Positions 40,220 to 51,670 of a stretch of DNA of 64,000 bases are shown here, piece by piece. Under the pieces are notes generated by a model. The model worked only from the letters and a program-made list of their open reading frames with translations. It made no database searches and was not told the DNA's origin. The position numbers and the translations under genes are program-made. The stretch spans positions 2,480,001 to 2,544,000 of the forward strand of contig JAGPXD010000002.1 in the NCBI GenBank assembly GCA_020746995.1. Reading direction: 5' to 3'. Each line of letters starts with the position of its first letter. Position 1 is the first letter of the stretch. Source of the DNA: Plectosphaerella cucumerina. Lineage: Eukaryota; Ascomycota; Sordariomycetes; Glomerellales; Plectosphaerellaceae.

Positions 40220-41717
40220 TCAGTCCAAAGGATTGATCTTGAACTCACTCATCTCGGAGCCGGGGGCCTTCCAGATCTTGAACACCTCAAGGCCGACTCG
40301 AGCGCACATGTAGCGCACGTCATCGGCATTCTGCTTGTGAGCATCGAACCACTCCATGATGGTGCCCTCCGGAAGGACGCTGATGGCACCGTTGGCTCCA
40401 GGGACGCAGATGTCGCGCTTGGCCTTGAAGAACCAACGGTGACGGCCCTCGTTCTCATCAAGGTCAGCGTCGACCTCCCAGTCGTCCAGGTTGAGGATGT
40501 CGCCACCGAGGAGACGGTTGGCGTGGTCGAAGCCGTTGCTCCAGAACTTGTTGAACAAGTCGGGATGGGCGTGGTAGGCGGCCCAGACCTTCTCCTTGTT
40601 CTCCTTAATGGAGTGACCGTCCATGCCGGCAAGGATGAGGTCCTGAGGACGAAGGAGCTTGACCCAGTGCTCCAAGTCGGCGATGGCCTTGGAGGTCTCA
40701 TTGTTGAAGAGGACAGAGCCAAGGGAGAGAAGGACGCGAGGACGCGAGGGATCCAGGCCGGCGACCCAGTCGTTGCCGGCACCGAAGTCACCCCAGAGAC
40801 CGCCGCAGGTGACACGCTGGTGCTTGGGGGCCAGCTCAGCCAGGTTGGTCTCCAGCGAAGTCTTGGAGATGTCGAGGGCGAGGTAGTGAGTCTCGTCACC
40901 ACGGCGCTCGAGGACAGCAAGGAGGCGCTCGACCTTTCGGAGATCACTATAGGGAAGAGAAAGATGTTAGCCCCTGGATCACTATGCGTGAACAGCAGAC
41001 ATGAGATCTTTGCCAGCCGGCCACTTGGCGTGAGCACGGTGCTCTGCAGCATGAATCTGCACGTCATCAGATGTGGCCGAGGGAGATGAAATTGTCCGGA
41101 AAATCAGCCCATTTCTGACATGCCCGTCGGAGAATCGGACAACCACTCATCGAGGCTCGAGTGCCGAGCAGGGTGTCGTGGTCGCGTCAACGCCGATCCA
41201 CGTGCTTGTCTCGGTTCCGTGCAACCGCCATTACCCAAACATCCCCGCCTTCTGGTTCGCGGCAGGCTTCGGGTGCCATTCCGGTTGCATCGGGCAGGGG
41301 TGATGAGCACGGTTCAGGTATGCCAAGCTTGAAGTTGATATCAAGACCACTGATATAGGCACAGATTTGGACGTCTCTGTGACGGGGAAGGGATGTTCAC
41401 TCCGGATGTTGGACTTACCCAGCGCCGAGATCAGTCATGACACTGCCCAGAGGGATATGCTGGGCGATCTCCTCGCTGTTGTTCTCAAAGAGGGTGATCT
41501 CATCGGCCGTCTGATAGAACTCCTCTGTGAAGATGATGTCGGCCCAGATGGCGAGACCGGCGTCGTCATAGAGTAACTCATCGGGGAGGACACGGGGCTT
41601 GCCGTCGGTAGGCTCGGAGAAGAGGCAATCGTGGAGCCTCTGCTTGATGCTTTCATGCATCTTTGATCCTCCGATATCGAGGATCTCGGAGTGGGAGGGA
41701 AGAGTGCTGAAAGCCAT
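40220..41717 (-). CDS. SAM-dependent methyltransferase, EasF/EgtD type (PF10017)
   Basis: Two exons, 41717-41419 and 40946-40220; phases agree; 341 aa, the usual length for stand-alone fungal members. The family hallmark LPDELLYDDAGLAIWADI, then EEFYQTADEITLFENNSEEI, matches the N-terminal substrate region of EgtD-type enzymes. SAM motif I is formed across the splice as MTDLGAGDLRKVERLL (residues about 94-109). Further motifs include LGSVLFNNE and ILAGMDGHSIKENKEKVWAAY. Relatives are EgtD (histidine N-alpha-trimethylation in ergothioneine synthesis) and EasF/FgaMT (N-methylation of dimethylallyltryptophan). No ergot-alkaloid or ergothioneine gene is nearby, so the substrate is unknown. The single intron (40947-41418) is 472 bp, far longer than any other inferred here. 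Confidence 0.91.
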
Positions 41718-44700
41718 CTTGAGCAATGATTCTGAGCGAAGTGCGTGTGTGGTGAGTAAGTTGTGCGTCTTGTGTGCAAGAGCGATGGTGGTGGTGGTTG
41801 ATGAGGGGGAGGAAGGGAAAGAGAAGACGTACTGCAGAAGCGGATTTCGTTTTATAGGGTAGTCTCGAGGGTCAACCAATTCACTTGGTTCCGAGGCTCG
41901 TGATTCACGACCTGCGTCCACAAAAGGCTGCGATTCACTTCCCGCCAAAAGTGGACAATGCCGATGCCGATTGTCAGGTGCGCCGCGCCAACTTGAGGCA
42001 GAACCGTGAATGGCAGTTTGAAGTGGTTCACCGATCGACTTCACTTCCGAAAGAGAAGCAAAGATCCCTGCCGTTGCCGCTGCGGCAGGTCTCGAGCAGG
42101 GAGCAGGGCCTGGCTTTTCACGAGGCCGTCGCCAGACCCTCGTCGACTGAGACCCCCTGGTTCGGGAAAGTGAATGCGACAACAATATCAGCCGCATTGA
42201 TCTCGTGGGGAGAGGGGGTGGCACGGGTACATGTACCTCCCAGTCCTCACCGCATTATGTTTGCTGGTGCGTGGAGGTCAGTTGGACCAGGGGGTGGATG
42301 GCGAGAACACTCACGACGGGCGTTCACCATCACGACTTCATATGGTTCAATTGGGTTTTCTCTCGGGCTATTGTCCGACTCCCCGAAAGTAATTTCTTTT
42401 CTCCAGACCTATATTCGAATCTATAATGCTTCTCAGAGGGCAATGGCTGCATCTTTCTCGCAAGAACTGGCGGGTTGGTTGATAGAGATGCCAGTGTTGA
42501 AGTGCACCGAGCAGCAAGCCACCGCCAGCTGCGGAAGCGACCACACTGCCAAGCGCCATCAAGACAGCCAGCCAGCCCACCACCACGTAAACCTGGTAGC
42601 CGGGTCAGTCTCTTGGTCCGCGGGAGTGAAGCCGGTGCCGGGCGGCAGCCACCACGGCTTGCAGGGTCACCTCGTGGCTGCCGGCCGACGTCAGATACCG
42701 TCTTGGGATTCGTCTGATCGTCCCGCCCACAAGAAAAACCAAGGTGTCCTGAAAACCCGGGCGAGCCAATCCCAGACGCATCAGGCTTCTTTACCTGCAG
42801 AACCTGTCTCTGATCAGGTTGCAGAATGCCCCCTGGTGGAGTGTGAAGGCTGGACCGATTTGCTGGAAGCCGTGACGCCCCCCACACGCCCGATAAGGGG
42901 GGGCTCTTGCAGGGCTGTGGGCAGAATTACCCCCGGTTGGCGGAGCAAGAAGCTTCAACTCCGCGGCAAGGTCTCTCCCGGTCACTGTCAGGGACCAGGG
43001 CTCACCAGAGGCACGTGCGTACAAAGTGGCATGAGGCTCAACTGTGGCAGGCCTCTTCCTCAGTCAGACGAACCATGGCACTAGCATAGTTTTCCTGGGG
43101 ACGAGGGGGGAGGGGGAGGGGCAGAAGAAGGGGGCTAGGGAAGAAGGTGGCCACCATGGCGCCCTTTTCCAACGCGTCCAAGGAGGTGACTTGATGAAAG
43201 GTGACGGCGCGGTCCGTCCCTTAAGGGAGGGAGCGCCCGCCCGCCCGTCCGCCAAGCACATGCGAGCCTCTCAAGTGTGGTTCAGCAACGACGGTGACAG
43301 ATAGGCAGACGGAGTGGTAACCAACCGGAACGGGTGCCGTTTTAGGCGTCCTCTTCGTCGGCTGGAATGTCCTCACCGGGTGGAATGGATGACTGCGAAT
43401 TGGCCGACGAGCGAGACTGACGACGTTGACCGTCCAGTGATAGAAGGGAGAGGGCCGCCACTCCCAGCTGACGGTCAACCCAGAGGGAGTTTTTTATCAC
43501 ATTTCCTCTGCCTGATGCCCGCTTGCATATCAACATGCATGCGGTGTGGTTTACCCCTCTGTCTGGGGACGTGGCCTGTGCTGTCCAACAGGCCACTACA
43601 CGCCGGCACGTAGTAGTCGCGGTGGCTCCTGCGCGACTACAAGGATCCTACAAATCCATGTCGTGCATGAAGACAAGGGTTGGCGATGGAGGGGGTCCCT
43701 TGCTGTCCAGCTCTCATGTCTGGGGTCATCGACGTGATGTTTCCATCCGGCTCGGCCATCACGACTCACGGCTGTGACTACCTATTCACCCATGGCGGCC
43801 GGGCAAGTTCCGCGGGAGAAGGACCAAAATGGTAAAAAACGCGGCCTTTCGGCGATGCCAAGCGAACTGGGAAGTGAGTATTGATTGATGCCTACCAAGG
43901 CAATCTGCATGTGATGTCGGGAGAACGGCAGCTGGGGGCCCTGTCACCCAGCACCCGTCGGAATGTTATCAAAGCTCCTCCCAGTTTCTCTTGTACATGT
44001 CGGGAAATGGCCATGGGATGTCTGAGATACTCACGTAGGTAGGGAGACTGCATGTAGATATGTGCCCCGCGTCCAGCTTCCCCCTGCATCGTCAACTATC
44101 CAATTGACTCGACACAGCTCTCCCTGAGCCGTGTCTGGCGAGTTTCAGAGCCATGAGGTCGTTTTCTCGGGCAGCTCAGCTCGTATCCTACCGTCGTAGC
44201 ACACCGCTTTGGTGGTGGCATCGCTCTAGGTCATAGGCTTGCATGTCGTGCTACCCTGATGACCATCGACGTGCCTTACGTTTGAAAACTCACCATACGC
44301 AGGTGAGAAGTCCTAGGAATGTCATTGGCCCAGAGAGCGCAGAGGCAGAGCTTGGCTGCATTTTTTCCTTCGGCCAAGAGGGCTCTCTGGCCATGTTTGC
44401 CAAGCCGTTCCAGGGTTGTTGCCAAGACCTGGACAACGAGGAACGTGATCCTGTCACGAGAGGCGCATCGGGGATGCTCCAAGTTCCTGGGACCCCTGTT
44501 TCCTCCTCTGGAAAACAATATATCCGGCATGCCACTTCTCATTGGTATTGGGCATCTTGCTCACCTTGTGCCAGATAAGTCCCTACATGCATACAGACAA
44601 GATTAGACATGCATCCCGCCGTGCGAAGTAACGCTGCGGCCGAGGAGCCGAGGAACTGAGGAAATAGGGAAATGAGGAGCGGAGGGCGGAGGGCGTGGAG

Positions 44701-45208
44701 CGGAGTTGCCCGGGCCAAAAGCAACAACAAGCCGCGTGGGCGCTCGCTGTGCTCAAGGCAGGCGTTGGCGATCTGTGCAGGGCGCAGGCTGAACTGGATC
44801 CTCCTGCAAGCCATTGCATTAGTAGCAGTCTTCTCTGATTAGTGGTCGCGAACGCGGCGTCATCTCGGTCATCTTCGGGTGCCGCGAGTGCCCTGATATT
44901 GCGCCAACTGGAAAGCCACAAGAATCGTGAGAGATCCAGGTACCAGTACCTCTGGCCCAGAAGCCGGGACAACATACCTACGTACGGGAGTAGCTTCAGA
45001 CAATAGGCGGTGTCGATGTGAAGTGACGTGTTCGCCGTCTATCTGGCGATGGCTGGCTCGGAAATTTGTTCTTCCCGACACGCACGCATTGTGGTCGCCT
45101 GACTTGGGTCTGGCCAGATTCTCGGCTCGCCTATTTCCCGGGTCCCTTGCAGGTTCTGGACACCGGTGATTCACCATCCCCGAAACTCGACAGGAGTCGT
45201 TTCTTGAG
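41718..45208. other. Gene-poor region, left part
   Basis: About 3.5 kb upstream of the methyltransferase gene without a supportable gene. A 399-codon plus-strand open frame (41885-43084) begins at a non-ATG codon, overlaps a 185-codon minus frame and shows no domain. A strong G-run cluster lies at 43097-43121. The remainder is unremarkable GC-rich sequence. Confidence 0.5.
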
Positions 45209-45495
45209 GGGATTGACGAAAATCGCATAGCAAGTCGCGAGTATTGTATACTACTGTCCTAGTACTTCAAACAGCAGTAGTTTAGTATTCAGCCGTACGT
45301 ACCTGTACAGCCAGCAGAATCAACTCAGTGACAGCAGGTCAACCGACGAGCAGATCAACCGACGCAGCGGGTCAACCGACCCGCGAGCAAGTCCCTAGGT
45401 AGATCGGTACGCTGAATAAATCCCATGAAGCTAGTGTGGCGGACTGAAAATGCTATGCGATACTCGCGACTGAGTATGCGACTTTCGTCAATCCC
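45209..45495. mobile_element. MITE-like non-autonomous element, 287 bp, with terminal inverted repeats and flanking direct repeats
   Basis: Left end: GGGATTGACGAAAATCGCAT, then AGCAAGTCGCGAGTAT. Right end read on the minus strand from 45495: GGGATTGACGAAAGTCGCAT, then ACTCAGTCGCGAGTAT. By eye 32 of 36 positions agree. Direct repeats flank it: TTTCTTGAG at 45200-45208 and ATTCTTGAG at 45496-45504, eight of nine matching, a target-site duplication of the size made by Mutator-like elements. The interior has no ORF and holds about three decayed copies of a 16/17-bp unit (cores at 45337, 45353, 45370) that also forms the minisatellite at 15994-16144. The size, ends and lack of coding sequence fit a MITE mobilised in trans. 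Confidence 0.82.
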
Positions 45496-45918
45496 ATTCT
45501 TGAGACTCAGCTGTGCCACGCGGTGATTCTCCCTGCTGACCTGGGTCGGCAGGCAGCGTGACCCTGAGAAGCACAGCGCGGTTGATTCAGAAGGATTCTT
45601 GATGAGAGTGACCCTGACTCATGGCTGTGCAGCAACAGGCAATAACAAGACGGAACCTGCGGTTGGTTTCGGGTGGTTGCGGCTCGTCGGAGGGAGGTCC
45701 GCCCCCGGACCCGTTTACTACATTCCGAGGAAATACCTAGTGATGCTGGAGGGAAACGTGGTTGGCCTCCAATAAGTTTCTTGTATATATATCGCCCAAC
45801 TGCACTCTCCAGTGGCACTTTTTGACAGCAGCCATAAGTGTTCGTCATCTCAGGAATTTCGAAATTGGGACTTCCATGCTATATCCAATCCAAAATACGG
45901 GTATGTTCTCCATCTATA
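45496..45918. other. Spacer between two MITE-like elements
   Basis: About 420 bp between the two elements. A minus-strand ORF of 113 codons (45507-45848) has no domain. A TATA-like stretch (tgtatatatatcgcc) occurs near 45783. Nothing else is visible. Confidence 0.45.
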
Positions 45919-46262
45919 GGGCCCGGCTGTAGAGCCCGGAAAGTGGCTAAAGCTGCTGAACTGAAAGGCTACACTATAGCCACGGCCAGGTCTATCCAGA
46001 TCAATTGCTCGATCACAGTTCATCCAAGGTAGATCAACTGTCTATCTACCTGTAGATTAACTACTCGGTCGCAGTCTATCTAGATCCATCGCTCGGTAGT
46101 AGTCTATCTTCGCCCCTGATCAACGCGGTTATCTGTAGTAGTTAACTGGCTGTATCCGAGTCTTTCAATTCATCAGTCTTGAGGCTGTCGCGACAGCGGT
46201 TTCCAGGGGACCTACCTTTTCTAGGCTCTCTATCCAGACGTCCGGGCTCTACAGCCAGGCCC
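45919..46262. mobile_element. Second MITE-like element, 344 bp, with a different 22-bp terminal inverted repeat
   Basis: Left end at 45919: GGGCCCGGCTGTAGAGCCCG then GA. Right end read on the minus strand from 46262: GGGCCTGGCTGTAGAGCCCG then GA. Only one of 22 positions differs. The flanks read CATCTATA (45911-45918) and CATCTGCT (46263-46270): five of eight bases match, and two of the three differences are transitions, so they may be a decayed 8-bp target duplication, as made by hAT-type transposases. The interior is AT-richer than its surroundings, has no ORF of note, and carries degenerate 28-bp tandem units (45998-46109). Confidence 0.75.
45998..46109. repeat. Degenerate 28-bp tandem units inside the second MITE-like element
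   Basis: Units start AGATCAATTGCTCG (45998), AGATCAACTGTCTA (46031), AGATTAACTACTCG (46054) and AGATCCATCGCTCG (46082). The last two are exactly 28 bp apart and agree at about 21 of 28 positions; the second unit is shortened. Most differences are transitions. Confidence 0.6.
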
Positions 46263-49200
46263 CATCTGCTTTGCAGAATACTTTGCTGACCTTACAGGAA
46301 GTTCCAGCGCACCAGAATACTCCTGTCCTCCGAATATGACGATATGAAACCTCTTCTCTGGGAGCCGAAACTCTTCTGTTTACGTGTCACCGCCGCAGCC
46401 AGACTGCTCAGATCCGATGGTGGCTGCTCACTGCAGACAACCCGTCTAACACGCAGGCACGGGCTTCTCGTAGCCAGTCTCTACACGCTTTGCTCCAGAC
46501 CGGGGAATCCCTCCTTGAGCCATCTTGCCCTTTCACGGGGAAATGCCGGCAAAGCTAGGATGACGCAGACTCGCCCTGGCCGTAGGTCTTTCTCTAGAGA
46601 CCATGGCCCTGTTCGAACCAACCATCATCAGTGAATTTCTCACAAGTGTGAGTTGCCGGCATGGGAACAGCCCTGCCGGAATGCAGGAACGACAGCACGG
46701 TGTCACATTTAGCCCCGTGCCCTGCAACGGGAAAACATCTTCGGAGAATATTATCGCAGTTGTGGGAGCGCGGTGGAGCTTGAGGATGATCAGTCCTGGC
46801 TTTCACCGTCGAGCCTGGGACAGCCATGCCTGCCACGGGAGCAAGGCAATGGAGGCGGATGGACTCCTTATGACTTGCAGCACACACACACACCTGCCGG
46901 CCAGCATGGGCAACATGCTGCCCACGCGTTGCCCAGAGATCTTGCTGCGACTGCAGTGAAGCTGACTCGAGAGCCAGATAAACGAGACTCTGGCCCGGGC
47001 TACATACGAGTGAGACGACGTTAAGGCCCCTGCCCTGATGGCGTGGCGTTGATGTCTGCTTTTTAGCCCCGTTGGTCAAGGCCGTTCAAGCTGGGTCGCG
47101 CGCTACACCACGTGCGCTGCTAAAATAAGGTAAGTTGTAAGAAGTTCTCAGCCACCTGAACACAGCTTGAACAACGTTCGTCGGCACCACTACGAAGCCA
47201 TAGCCCAGACAGGCGGCAGGCTTGAGCAGATGACAGTCTCATGACAAAGGCGGATCAGCACGCGAGCAAGCAGCCCAACCGACCAAGATCATCGACAGAA
47301 AACAAACTCGAGGGGATGCATTGCGGGGCAAACAGTCACGGTGGAAATATCCGTGGAGCTGAGGGCGAGGAGGCTGAAACAGGGGACGCGGCCCCCTGGA
47401 CGTGGAGACCGAGACCGACGACACGACGTCGACAAGCCCGGCCGGCCAACCGCCAGGGGCACAATGGTCGCCGATTGCTGGAGGCTAGCCGATCAGGGGG
47501 GATCCAGGGGGGGGTCTCCGCCTCCTCCTGCATTGCCGCAGGTTGAGCGAAGCTTGAGATCGACAGAAGCACGCATGGAAGGTGCCTGGAATCTCCTTAG
47601 CACCGTTCCGCCGGCATCGGGGCGATCTTGGGCCGAGGCCGCGTAGAGGATAGCTTCCCTCGCGGCAGTTGGATGGCAAGCCTGGGCGATGCTGCCCAAC
47701 AACGACGGCGTCCCGTCTCGAAGGCCTGAAACGTTCTCATCGAGGCTAAAGTTCACCACTAGTCCTGCCTGAGTGCGGACAACGAACGGGCTTGTCTGTC
47801 ATTGTTACGGAGGCACCGACATTGAGAGAATGGGGGGAGGGGATTGGGATGAGAGAAGAATGGAAAAAGGGAAGGGGGGGTTTCTTAGTATGAGGTGGTG
47901 TGGAATACGAGTATGTTACCAGCGTCTGCCGAGTCATGGATTAACCCCCCCTTCCGCGAAAAGAGGGAGGCAATCAATTCCCCACCGCACCGTCGTTCTG
48001 TGGGTGGTGTTTCGGTCGCACCAAGCGACGTCTCGATGGACGCTGTCGTTGTTGGAACTCATTTCCCCGAAATAAGGCCCACGCACCAGTCATCAGCGAG
48101 GCGCCCAATAATTCCTTCAGCCGTTGCGGCCAGGAGGAGCGGTCACGGGGCATGCCGCCTATCAGATCCATCAACGCCTCGGAGAAGGGCAGAGGAGAGG
48201 AGCCCATGACCGATGGTGCGGAAACCGGGTGGTCAAGGATGGCTGGACATTAATTCATGCGGGATTGTATCCGGTTGCTGCTGCTGCTGCGTCAGCCCAG
48301 GAAGGGAAAGGAAGTGCTCGAGGGCTGACCAGACATTGAAAGCAGTAATCGACCCGGGCGGCCGCCGCGGGAGCGGGCATGACACAGACCAGAAAGGCGC
48401 GGCGGCGGGATTCCCATGTCGCGTGAAATGCATTGTTCATCGGCTGGGCCATCCACTCGCAATGCCATGCAGCAATGCAGGCAGAGACCCTCCTCGTCCG
48501 CCTTCTCGAAGCATTTTCGATCATCTCTCGAAGGGATGGGGCCGGCTCTGTAGGGGGGGGCGCAGCAGGGGGTGAGCCATCACCTCCGAACCCGAACCCA
48601 CTTCAGCTGCGACGGGGTTTGAGGGACGGATGGGTGGATTCGAGTTCACTGCCAGTGGATTGTGAACCTCAGCTTCACTTTGGAACCTTGGAAGGGGACC
48701 TGGGAGGAAAGGGAGGGAGGGCGGGCCATCCCTGCGTTCCATGCGCTCCATTCATTCTAGCGGTGTTCTGGAAACCTTCCGCAACGGGCTAGCCTCATCT
48801 CCGTGCTTTATGCAGGTGCCATCATCACTCCCAGGAGGACCCCGTTCACTTCCATCACGAGAAGGAGGGGGGGCGGCTGGCAGACAGGGCGGTAGGGCGT
48901 GGCGTGCAGGGAGCGAGCTGTGTTCAATGTTGTAACTTGTTGGCATGTCATGGACCCGCCCCTCCCTGCGGTTCGTCGTTAGAGATGTCGGTGGAATGGT
49001 GCTGCCTGCTTGTAAAGTTGCCTCGCTTCCCGGTCCCATCTCTACTTGCGGCGCGGGAGAGGCACTGGTGTGGTGTCTGGGGGTGGCTGGCGAAACTAAC
49101 GAACTTGGTAGCAGCCGCGTGATGCGCTGCAGGCCGTTGGCGCCTATCTGTCTGAGGGGAAAGGCGCCAGTTCAGGTAAGGGCCAAGTGAGATGGATGGC

Positions 49201-50224
49201 AGAGCAGATTGCGAACGGGCAGCCGATGGCGGCGTGTTCGTCGGACGAAATGAAGCATGTGCTATGGCTTTCAATTCCAAGAGACCACCTCACTTCGTCT
49301 GTCGATGGAATGTCGACGGTCAAAGCGCATGAACCTCTGCTCCGGGTCATGATGCCTTCTTACCGATTCGCAGTCGCAGTCGCAGATGGGCCCTTTCCTC
49401 TCCCCGTGCAGCTGGCCGTGCTGGGATGGGCCGAGATGTCATGTCATGAAGGAAGGCTTCTAGAAGGTCTGGGGGGAGGTGCTCAGACGTACGAGGCGTG
49501 GGTCGGCATGCGTGTGGGCTGCGTGGCCAGTGGCCAACCCCCGTCCCCCCGGTGCCCCGGCCCTGCAGCGAGTGGGCGCCGCCTCGTTTGGGTCATGACG
49601 ACGGAACCGGACCGAGGACGGTATTTTGTTTCAATGTCAACCTGGAGGATCCCGACCGTGTGCTCCGTCCGAGCGCCTTTCATTTGGCCAGGGCGGCGGC
49701 CGCCAAATTGCCAAATGCAGAGTGCGTCGTCTGTGCCCTCTGCAGCAGCAGCAGCAACAAGCAGCCTCTGACGCTGATGATTAGCTCCTCGGTGCCAGCA
49801 CCCTTTCGAGAAGAAGACGCGGGCCCCGGCGCGCGGATGCTCGTTCGTTCGCTGGCATGCCTTGGCATGGCGCATGCTTTCCCTATCCCCGCTGACTCCA
49901 GCTGAACCGGACTCTTGACAACGGCTGGCCTGCGGCGGGCGAGTTGATACGGACGGTTTTAGGTGGCCAACGCCACAGAGGCGACACTTCTTGGACGAAC
50001 AGGACGATGAATGGAAGCCCACCAGGCAAGCACCAAGAGCCAGCTAGTCTGGCCCCGTCTCAGCCTCTGACGAAATCAGGGCCCATCCCTCTGGCGGCGG
50101 CATGGGCGAAGCTTGCCCATGTTTGACAGCAACCGGGAAGCCCCATGATGAGCACGGGGTGTCATGACAAGCTCCCCCAGGAAACCGGCGACTCCGAGAA
50201 GTCGACCTCCAGGCTCCTTTGAAT

Positions 50225-50239
50225 GGGGGGGGGGGGGGG
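50225..50239. repeat. Homopolymer run of 15 guanines
   Basis: An uninterrupted G15 tract in the gene-poor region. Its exact length could be a sequencing artefact. Confidence 0.8.
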
Positions 50240-50764
50240 TGTTCCCATCTGCCCCCTAAGGCCAAGTGGCTACCGATATGCAGTCGGTACAGATGGGCCA
50301 GTCAAGCAAGGGAGAGGGACCCCCGGGACGACAAGCAGTGAATTGGGTACGTCTGTCGAGTCGGTGAGCAACATCCCGGGGGACAAGAGGGCCATCGCCC
50401 AGAGCTTCAAGGGTCGTGATGTTTGTCTGGGTACCGCAGGCAAGGAGGTCGTCTCATTCATCAGAGAAGGCCCCTGGGGCATGTCACATCGCACCCGGCT
50501 CCCATCATCTCACGGACGGCCACCCAGGCACAGGACAGGGTTGGCATCGTCCTTGCATCAACGATGCGCAGTGTCCATGTGGGTAAATCCTGGCTGCAGC
50601 CCGAGCTAGATGGGGGGGGCGACGGCGAGCCGGGGACTTCAATTGGGAGAGAGCTGGAAGGAGGCAGGCAAGCAGGAAGCATGAACCGCAGGGCTGTTCC
50701 CTGGCCCGGAATTTTTAGCAGGTCCCCGCTGGTGATCGCCGTCGCGGAAGGCGCATCGGACATC

Positions 50765-50840
50765 GTACAGCCCGTGTACCAAGCGGCGGCCTCGCCGGGC
50801 GGGCCACATCAGGGCGCGTTCCGGGTACAGCCCGTGTACC
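50765..50840. repeat. Direct pair of a 16-bp site that is itself an inverted repeat (GTACA-N5-TGTAC)
   Basis: The sequence GTACAGCCCGTGTACC occurs at 50765-50780 and again, without mismatch, at 50825-50840, exactly 60 bp apart. Within each copy GTACA and TGTAC are reverse complements around GCCCG. The sequence between the copies is GC-rich and not itself repeated. This looks like a pair of binding sites for a dimeric protein, but no factor can be named. Confidence 0.75.
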
Positions 50841-51670
50841 TTTTCCTTTTCCTCCACCATCCTCAAGAGCCAGCCCCTGACCCCTTCGACCTCATCTCAC
50901 CCGGAGCACTCCCCGACAAAGTGCTGCCCTGCCCTCTGGAGCGTTCATGATCTGAACAGACGGAAGTCAGAGCACCCAGAGAGCGGCAGCGGCAGCGACG
51001 GCGGCCGCGCACGCTGGCCCGCCCTTCCCTCCTCAGCGCCTGCTTCATCTCATCATCAGTTCGTTTCAACAACACCATCCCCCATCCTCAGGGCCCCATG
51101 GCAGTCCATGCTGCCACCACCGTGACAAGTGTAGCGACCCTGAGTAGCGGTCTCGATCTGGCGGGTACAACGAGAAGAGGTACCGGCCCGCCGGCGACCC
51201 GACCAGCCGTTACCTGCGTTCCGATTCAACTCTCAATGTCTTGTCATTCGGCGTCAATTGCCAAAAGCTGGCCTTGGACCTTGCCGCCAGCGCTCGGACG
51301 CTGTTTGGGGACCGGCGAGGCAGATCTCCCTGCCCAACCCGCCCGCCCACGACGGGCACCACAACCACAACCACAACCACCCCCCCTCCCGATTGGGATT
51401 GAGAAGGAGGGGGGCCGCGCCACGCCATGCCCAGGTACGAAGCTTGGACTAACCGGCGGATCATGTGCTGCAAGTACCTTTCTCGTGGGTGCGGGTGTCA
51501 TGCCTGCGACGCAGTCCTCCCATCTTCGACCATGCTTTCCTCGATGGACCCTCTGCTGCAATGTGTGTGATGCGCCGCGCCCGCTCCCGTAGCGGCCTAG
51601 CCGTCGTGACATGATCCCTGGACCACCGCAAGCATTGAAGCCAGCTTGGCCTGCGAGCCCGCCCTCGCCT

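Larger units (their letters stand above)
46263..51670. other. Gene-poor region, right part
   Basis: About 5.4 kb with no supportable gene. Many ORFs of 60-200 codons overlap on both strands and show no domains. Noted items: a short CA run near 46882, an uninterrupted run of 15 G at 50225-50239, and two identical 16-bp palindrome-like sites at 50765 and 50825 (listed separately). I see no transposase or reverse-transcriptase remnant. Confidence 0.5.

Noticed and set aside
41885..43084. 399-codon open frame on the plus strand
   Set aside because: It opens with a non-ATG codon, shows no recognisable domain, overlaps another long frame on the minus strand, and has compositional features of random GC-rich sequence.
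46560..46640. Possible tRNA box B (GGTTCGAACAG, minus strand)
   Set aside because: No box A at a suitable distance and no acceptor stem pairing.
49187..49771. 194-codon plus-strand ORF in the gene-poor region
   Set aside because: No domain, competing frame on the other strand, and an Ala/Ser-rich end produced by a GCAGCA repeat.
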